The notes under the pieces: generated by a model
The model's input: only the letters and a program-made list of their open reading frames with translations
The model's database searches: none
Told to the model about the DNA's origin: nothing
Part shown: positions 5,459-9,443 of the stretch, piece by piece
How the letters are laid out: every line of letters starts with the position of its first letter
How positions within the stretch are numbered: the first letter of the stretch is position 1
Assembly (NCBI GenBank): GCA_013349695.1
Contig: DUZD01000090.1
Location: forward strand, 1 to 9,443
Direction of reading: 5' to 3'
Length of the DNA: 9,443 nucleotides
Origin: Rhodospirillaceae bacterium
GTDB taxonomy: Bacteria > Pseudomonadota > Alphaproteobacteria > Rhodospirillales > 2-02-FULL-58-16
Program-made: the position numbers and the translations under genes

Positions 5459-6436
5459 TCAACGCGTGATCAGAACCGAATTATTAGCCTTTTCCATAAC
5501 CTTGAAGGCGACGCTGCCCATGAAAAATCGCTGCAAACCGCTCTTGCCGGTATCGGAGACGATAATCAGCGAATAGTCGATACCGGCCTCGATGATTTCC
5601 TCGACCGGGTTGCCGACCTTGACGATGGTTTCCTTGACTTCGATGTCCATGGAATCGAGCATGTTTTTGGCCTCGTCCACGTACTTTTGCGCTTCCCCCT
5701 TGCTTTCCATGTCCAGTGCCACCGACATCAGGGAGATCGGACATCCGCAATGGCTGGAGAGATAGGCGTTCTTGCGCACCATCTCCATCGCCCGCTCGGA
5801 GCCGTCGGTACAGATCAGGTAGCCATGGCCGACCTCCAATGCGCGGGCGACCAGGACCGAACAAGGTGCATGAATGGCGACCTTCTCGGCGACGGCGGGA
5901 TCCCACAACGACTTGGCCAGGCCCCGCCAGCGGCCCGAGGCGCCGAGGATAATCATGTTGTAGGGGCCAAGCTCATACTGCTCGAGGATGCCGGTGGCGA
6001 TGCCGGTAGCGGTCTTGAGCTTGAGCACGATGCTTGTACCATGCTCGTTGCGATACTCGATTTTGTTGTCGCCCAGGGGATCGCCTTCGACATCGGTATG
6101 GGTGGATGTCTCCGCCCAGTCCTCGGCCATGTCGCCCAACTCGACAAGAATGTCGCGGCCTTTCTTGAGATATTGGATGCCAGGCAATTCAAGGCCCCAA
6201 TTCATCATGTTTTCGCGGGCGACGCGGACCTCCAAACCGCCCGAGCGAAGCCCCTGGTCGACGGGGCGGACGTAAAGGAGGATGATGTCGGCATCGACGC
6301 CCCGTCCCAGCTTGGCGGCATAACGCAGACTCTGATAGCATTCATCCGAGCCGTCGATGCAGACAAGAATCCGAAACCGCTTTTTCCTCTCTTCGAGGAT
6401 TTTTTGGCGTTCTTCCGCGCTCACACCCACCGTCAC
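5459..6436 (-). CDS. Tandem-domain universal stress protein (UspA family)
   Basis: The product has 325 residues and two Usp domains. Domain 1 (about 21-197) begins FRILVCIDGSDECYQSLRYA and ends with CSVLVAR, with an unusually long insertion (about 61-150). Domain 2 (about 204-325) begins YLICTDGSERAMEMV and ends SVLITR. The ATP-binding signature G-x2-G-x9-G-S/T survives mostly in domain 2 as SDTG (294-297), nine residues, then GS (307-308), with the first Gly replaced by Ser. In domain 1 it begins GASG (165-168) but lacks the GS. The protein may bind nucleotide in one half only and is likely a cytoplasmic sensor or modulator. I chose GTG at 6436 because GGAGGA (6449-6444) sits 7 nt before it; the same frame is open much further but overlaps the transporter gene with no domain content. 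The start lies only 26 nt after the transporter stop, so the two are surely co-transcribed, which suggests it tunes that transporter. Confidence 0.83.
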   Translation of the reverse strand: MTVGVSAEERQKILEERKKRFRILVCIDGSDECYQSLRYAAKLGRGVDADIILLYVRPVDQGLRSGGLEVRVARENMMNWGLELPGIQYLKKGRDILVELGDMAEDWAETSTHTDVEGDPLGDNKIEYRNEHGTSIVLKLKTATGIATGILEQYELGPYNMIILGASGRWRGLAKSLWDPAVAEKVAIHAPCSVLVARALEVGHGYLICTDGSERAMEMVRKNAYLSSHCGCPISLMSVALDMESKGEAQKYVDEAKNMLDSMDIEVKETIVKVGNPVEEIIEAGIDYSLIIVSDTGKSGLQRFFMGSVAFKVMEKANNSVLITR

Positions 6437-6462
6437 CGGCGCGTCCTCCACAAATAAAGGTA

Positions 6463-8064
6463 TCACATGCCCAAGAGCGGCCAGTATATCGACGCCGCCA
6501 ACAACATGATAGCTGTCGATATCAGCACCATTTTCCAGCCAACAGCGAGAAAATCCGTCGTTTTCAGATAACCGGAGGCATAAACGATGACGCAAGCCGG
6601 GGTCCCGATCACCGTCAAATAAGCAAACGACGAGGAGACGGCGGTAACGAAACCGATGACGACGGAGCTTTCCTCGGCGACGACGGCCATCTTCAGGACG
6701 ATGGGGCCGAGAACCGCCACCGCGGCGCCGTTCGACATTATGTTGGTGACGCCGGTGGTCAAGATCGACACCGCCGCCAACAAGCCAACCCCGTCGCTGG
6801 CGCCAAAGGGAGCCAGCCACGCCAGGAAGCTTTCCGCCACCCACCTGGCGGCGCCCGTTTCCTTCATCTGCAAGCCCAGCGAAATGGCGGCGGCGTAAAG
6901 CAGCACCACCCCCCAGTTGACGCCCGAGTTGATGTCCTCCCAGCGGACCAGTCCGGCAACCAGAAAAGCGGCGGCGCCGAAAATGGCGACCGTCCCCAAG
7001 CCAATCTCGCCGGAGAAGAAAATCCACCCCGTCAGGGTGAGAAAAAATATGCCTATGGCGGCCCAGTCGGCGGCCTTCATCGCCCCTTCCTGTTCCACCT
7101 GCGCCCTCAGTTTGACCACGGCGCGGGAAAGATCGCTATATTCCGGCCGGAAGGTGAAGAGAAGGGTCATGGTCACGAACGGAAGCTGGATCAGGAATAT
7201 CGGGTACGCGAAGACCATCCATTTCAGGTAATCGACAATGAATTTGAAGGTCTCCGGATTGGTGGGATCGTAGAAAAACTCCTTCCAGTATCCGATCATG
7301 ATGGCGTTGCGCGCCCCGCCCGAAGGCGTGCCAATGCCCGCCACCGAACAACCGTAGGAAATGGAAAGCAGCACAACCGCGGCCAGATTCCGCACCTTTT
7401 TCGGGTCGTCGGAAGTGAGGGTGATCAAGGTGATGCCGACGGGGAGCATCATGGCGGCCACCGTGTGTTCGCCGATGAACGATGCCAGAATGCCGGAAAC
7501 CACGGAAATCCCGAAACAAATACGCGACGTCTTGGTGCCGGTGATGCGAATGATCAACCAAGCGATGCGCTTATCCAGCTTCTGTTTGACCACCGCCACC
7601 GCCAGCATCAGCGAGCCCATGATGAACAGCACCGAATCGTTCATCAGACTTCCGGCGACGTCCGACGAATCCAGCCCAAGAAGCAAAACCTGCGCGATCA
7701 CGATCAGCAGGGCCACCGTCGGTAACGGAACGGGTTCGGTGACGTAAAGGATGATCGCCACCACCGACATGGTCAGGACCACCATGCCCTGCCGGCTCAA
7801 GTCTTCCGGGGGAGGCAGGTTCAACATGCCGGCGCCGACCAGCATGGCGATGAAAAACCATTTCTTTTCCCAGAAAAAATAAAGAATCAATTGGGAACGT
7901 AGAGCCACGGCTTTGCTCAATTCGCCGGCGTGAAACTTTTCCTGCCAATTGTTGGAATGAAGCTTTCGCGGCAGTGCCGAAAAATGAATTCCGTTCTTGC
8001 CGCCGGTATTTTGTTTCGAGTTTTCCTGGCGCATGTCTGTATCCAGGTTCACGTCCGCAATCAT
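6463..8064 (-). CDS. DASS/SLC13-type anion permease with non-canonical SNT motifs
   Basis: The 533-residue protein has a polar N-terminus of about 60 residues followed by roughly 11-13 hydrophobic segments, spread from about 68 to 531 and interrupted by a long charged loop (about 305-332). The two inverted halves of the divalent-anion:sodium symporter fold can be traced: MNDSVLFIMGSLMLAVAV (141-158), IGEHTVAAMMLPV (197-209) and GIGTPSGGARN (243-253) in the first; GVTNIMSNGAAVAVLGP (438-454) and VIGTPACVIVYASGY (485-499) in the second. In characterised members both halves carry an S-N-T carboxylate-binding motif; here these read EHT (199-201) and SNG (444-446). It should move an anion across the inner membrane, but the substrate cannot be inferred from known dicarboxylate carriers. 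ATG at 8064 is the first in-frame ATG; ATG at 8034 is an alternative, and neither has a strong ribosome binding site. A Usp gene follows 26 nt after the stop. Confidence 0.83.
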   Translation of the reverse strand: MIADVNLDTDMRQENSKQNTGGKNGIHFSALPRKLHSNNWQEKFHAGELSKAVALRSQLILYFFWEKKWFFIAMLVGAGMLNLPPPEDLSRQGMVVLTMSVVAIILYVTEPVPLPTVALLIVIAQVLLLGLDSSDVAGSLMNDSVLFIMGSLMLAVAVVKQKLDKRIAWLIIRITGTKTSRICFGISVVSGILASFIGEHTVAAMMLPVGITLITLTSDDPKKVRNLAAVVLLSISYGCSVAGIGTPSGGARNAIMIGYWKEFFYDPTNPETFKFIVDYLKWMVFAYPIFLIQLPFVTMTLLFTFRPEYSDLSRAVVKLRAQVEQEGAMKAADWAAIGIFFLTLTGWIFFSGEIGLGTVAIFGAAAFLVAGLVRWEDINSGVNWGVVLLYAAAISLGLQMKETGAARWVAESFLAWLAPFGASDGVGLLAAVSILTTGVTNIMSNGAAVAVLGPIVLKMAVVAEESSVVIGFVTAVSSSFAYLTVIGTPACVIVYASGYLKTTDFLAVGWKMVLISTAIMLLAASIYWPLLGM

Positions 8065-8334
8065 TCGCCGGCAAACAAGTAAAAGCCGACACTTTCGTCG
8101 CGGGCGGGATCAATATCCCCCCGGCCGCCGATAACTGCTGGGCAGCCAAGCCGGCGACGACGGACCCCGCCACCATCAACGAATGACGGAATCTGACGTG
8201 TAAGGATAAAGTTTTAAAAATATATTACATTTGCCTGGTCGATATGGAGATAAAACTGCCCTTGGCGCATCATCTCCGGCGCATCGAATCGGATGAAGCC
8301 GATCTTTTCGAGCCGTTCCCGGCGGTTAAGGCTT

Positions 8335-8354
8335 GGATGGGAAATTTTCCATCC
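8335..8354. promoter_or_regulatory. 20-nt palindrome in the divergent spacer (operator candidate)
   Basis: GGATGGGAAATTTTCCATCC is self-complementary across all 20 bases apart from a single G-T pair. Its size and dyad symmetry fit a homodimeric regulator site. It lies about 140 nt before pcm and 270 nt before the transporter start, so it could act on either gene. No regulator gene adjoins it. Confidence 0.4.
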
Positions 8355-8434
8355 GTTCTCCGGAACCCTGCCCGAGAGGCTATCGGAATAACTGTTGGAT
8401 CGGTGAAAAAGCGCTCCCGCGGCAGACAACTGTG

Positions 8435-8464
8435 TTGAACGCCCCGAACAAATGTTAATCTATA
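8435..8464 (+). promoter_or_regulatory. Weak candidate promoter for pcm
   Basis: TTGAAC at 8435-8440 is a fair -35 box. TCTATA (8459-8464, 18-nt spacer) or TAATCT (8456-8461, 15-nt spacer) could be the -10. Transcription would start about 20 nt before the gene. The matches are imperfect. Confidence 0.25.
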
Positions 8465-8491
8465 GGGTGAGGGAATTTTGCGGTCGCATTG

Positions 8492-9172
8492 ATGGGCTAC
8501 GCCATGAACGAAGAGCAACATCAAGTCTTGCGTCGGCAGATGATGCAGGTGATATCGATCTACGTAGAGCACGCCAGCAACGAGATCGGCAAAGAGCGAT
8601 TGGATTCTCGCGTCCAGGAAGTCATCGGCAACGTTCCCCGGCATGAATTCGTGCCGTGCGAAATGCGGCCTTATGCCTATTTCGATGGGCCGCTGCCCAT
8701 CGGCTACGAAAAAACGATCTCGCAGCCTTTCATAGTCGCGTTGATGACGGATCTCCTTGAAGTCGACGAGGAAAACACCGTCCTCGAGGTCGGCACCGGT
8801 CTTGGTTACCATGCGGCGATTTTGGCTGGGCTGGCGGGAAAAGTCTTCACCGTCGAGATTGTCGAGGAATTGGCCGTACAGGCGAAAGAGAACTTGCGCC
8901 GGGTTGGATACGACAATATCGAAATGAAGGTGGGCAACGGCTCCACGGGTTGGCCCGAACATGCTCCTTTCGACAACATCCTGGTCGCGGCGGCCCCCGA
9001 GATTATTCCCCCATCGCTCATCAATCAGCTCAAACCCGGAGGCAAAATGGTCGTGCCGGCGGGAATTGCCGATGCTCAGCAACTGATGTTGGTGGAAAAA
9101 AACGACAGCGGCAAATTGTCAACGAAGGAGATCATTCCGGTGAGGTTCAGCCCACTGGAGGTCATCAACTGA
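8492..9172 (+). CDS. pcm: Protein-L-isoaspartate O-methyltransferase
   Basis: The 226-residue protein matches PCMT from end to end. It transfers a methyl group from S-adenosylmethionine to L-isoaspartyl residues in damaged proteins, starting their repair. Landmarks are VPRHEFVP (48-55), LPIGYEKTISQPFIVALMT (68-86) with the active-site S77, SAM motif I VLEVGTGLGYHAAIL (97-111), the acidic E122 in FTVEIVE, APFDNILVAAAP (158-169), LKPGGKMVVPAG (180-191) and the C-terminal VRFSPL. Starts TTG 8489, ATG 8492 and ATG 8504 are in frame; I take 8492, but 8504 is as likely, since none has a clear ribosome binding site (the purine-rich GGGTGAGGGA at 8465-8474 is too far). The N-terminal helix is somewhat longer than in the E. 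coli enzyme. In many bacteria pcm sits with surE, rpoS or an outer-membrane channel gene; none of these is visible here. Confidence 0.9.
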   Translation: MGYAMNEEQHQVLRRQMMQVISIYVEHASNEIGKERLDSRVQEVIGNVPRHEFVPCEMRPYAYFDGPLPIGYEKTISQPFIVALMTDLLEVDEENTVLEVGTGLGYHAAILAGLAGKVFTVEIVEELAVQAKENLRRVGYDNIEMKVGNGSTGWPEHAPFDNILVAAAPEIIPPSLINQLKPGGKMVVPAGIADAQQLMLVEKNDSGKLSTKEIIPVRFSPLEVIN

Positions 9173-9243
9173 CCGCCAGAACGCCAATCCACGGAAACCT
9201 GCCTAGACTAGTACACCCCGGCGGGATTCCTGACCCCATACGA

Positions 9244-9338
9244 CGGGCTTCCGAGTTTCCCGGCTAGGCGCGTGGCGCGCCGTGATGTCAATCCATCACA
9301 AGCGCCGCGCAACGCCGTCCGAAAAGCTCGGAAGCCCG
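9244..9338. repeat. 12-bp perfect inverted repeat with nested hairpin
   Basis: CGGGCTTCCGAG (9244-9255) is the exact reverse complement of CTCGGAAGCCCG (9327-9338). Between the arms are a further hairpin GTGATG/CATCAC (9282-9287, 9294-9299) and flanking GGCGC/GCGCC (9274-9278, 9302-9306), so the stretch can fold into a branched or extended stem. No coding frame is credible. It may be a transcribed structured RNA, a palindromic repeat element, or the 3' end of the pcm transcript. Confidence 0.55.
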
Positions 9339-9347
9339 CCCTCCGGG

Positions 9348-9441
9348 TCGCTTTTCCCGCTCTCCCGGGGCGTCGAGAACGCTTGACGATGTACCCGCAT
9401 CGCCGGCGCGTCCGCTCCTACCGGGAGAGCGGGAAAAGCGA
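9348..9441. repeat. 21-bp perfect inverted repeat around a 52-nt structured loop
   Basis: The 21-nt arm at 9348-9368 (TCGCTTTTCCCG then CTCTCCCGG) is matched without error by its reverse complement at 9421-9441. The 52-nt interior holds smaller stems, for example GCGT/ACGC (9370-9373, 9379-9382) and CGATG/CATCG (9387-9391, 9398-9402). It begins only 9 nt after the previous inverted repeat, so the two form a tandem structure that may continue past the window edge. Candidates are a dispersed repeat of REP/BIME type, a MITE-like element, or a structured RNA. There is no U-run for intrinsic termination. Confidence 0.65.
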
Positions 9442-9443
9442 TC

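Larger units (their letters stand above)
8065..8491. other. 427-nt divergent spacer between transporter and pcm
   Basis: No protein gene is supported. A 64-codon plus-strand frame (8244-8438) and a 71-codon minus-strand frame (8214-8429) overlap each other, have weak ribosome binding sites and no recognisable domain. Structure seen: an AT-rich patch at about 8205-8230, which is the best place for the leftward transporter promoter; a direct repeat GGCGCATC at 8264-8271 and 8278-8285; a hairpin ATCGG/CCGAT near 8288-8304; a 20-nt palindrome at 8335-8354; and a weak pcm promoter near 8435-8464. Confidence 0.55.

Noticed and set aside
5090..6457. 455-codon plus-strand frame
   Set aside because: It is antisense to usp and part of the cbbY-like gene; no motif or ribosome binding site supports it.
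6437..7027. Upstream 197 codons of the long minus-strand frame that contains the universal stress protein
   Set aside because: This part overlaps the well-supported transporter gene in another frame, is Arg/Gly/His-rich with no domain, and a strong ribosome binding site starts the Usp at 6436.
7571..8179. 202-codon minus-strand frame starting with a hydrophobic, signal-like stretch
   Set aside because: Most of it overlaps the transporter in a different frame and becomes Arg/Gly/His-rich; the hydrophobic start appears to be chance.
8244..8438. 64-codon plus-strand frame in the divergent spacer
   Set aside because: Weak ribosome binding site, no recognisable domain, overlapped by a competing frame and crossed by the palindrome at 8335-8354.
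1..9443. CRISPR array, rRNA, complete tRNA, insertion sequence or integrase
   Set aside because: No regular direct repeats with spacers, no rRNA-like sequence, no full tRNA cloverleaf and no transposase or recombinase motifs were seen on either strand.

Overview
The window is about 9.4 kb of GC-rich DNA with short AT-rich spacers, compact genes, ATGA/GTGA overlaps between paired genes and GTG/TTG starts. Protein flavour and codon use suggest an alphaproteobacterium, possibly of the Rhodospirillales. That placement is inference only, since no marker gene is present.

Layout, left to right. (1) 1-800 looks like degenerate, accessory sequence: the 5' part of a secreted thermonuclease gene on the minus strand that loses family resemblance near a small palindromic element, then a lone 3' half of a tRNA-Val(GAC). 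(2) 799-1406 is a parDE toxin-antitoxin operon on the plus strand, preceded by a perfect 15-nt palindrome that is a candidate autoregulatory operator. (3) 1480-3611 on the minus strand holds a leucine dehydrogenase gene followed by an agmatinase-family ureohydrolase gene, probably one operon read from a very AT-rich promoter region (about 3660-3790). (4) 3975-4483 on the plus strand is a second toxin-antitoxin-like pair: a DUF4258 protein and a YgiT-type (MqsA N-terminal-like) zinc-finger protein. (5) 4616-5326 on the minus strand is a CbbY-like HAD phosphatase. (6) 5459-8064 on the minus strand is a probable two-gene operon: a DASS/SLC13-type membrane transporter with altered SNT motifs, then a tandem-domain universal stress protein. 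(7) 8492-9172 on the plus strand is protein-L-isoaspartate O-methyltransferase (pcm), divergent from the transporter across a 427-nt spacer containing a 20-nt palindrome and other small repeats. (8) 9173-9443 has no gene but contains two consecutive long inverted repeats (12 bp and 21 bp perfect arms), the strongest unexplained structure here.

The genes form a mosaic rather than one pathway: amino acid/guanidino nitrogen metabolism (LeuDH plus ureohydrolase), sugar-phosphate repair (CbbY), stress and protein maintenance (Usp, Pcm), an anion transporter and two small toxin-antitoxin modules. I see no complete new defence or biosynthetic system. The best leads are the terminal inverted-repeat element, the transporter/Usp operon with its non-canonical substrate motifs, and the tRNA-scar/parDE islet.
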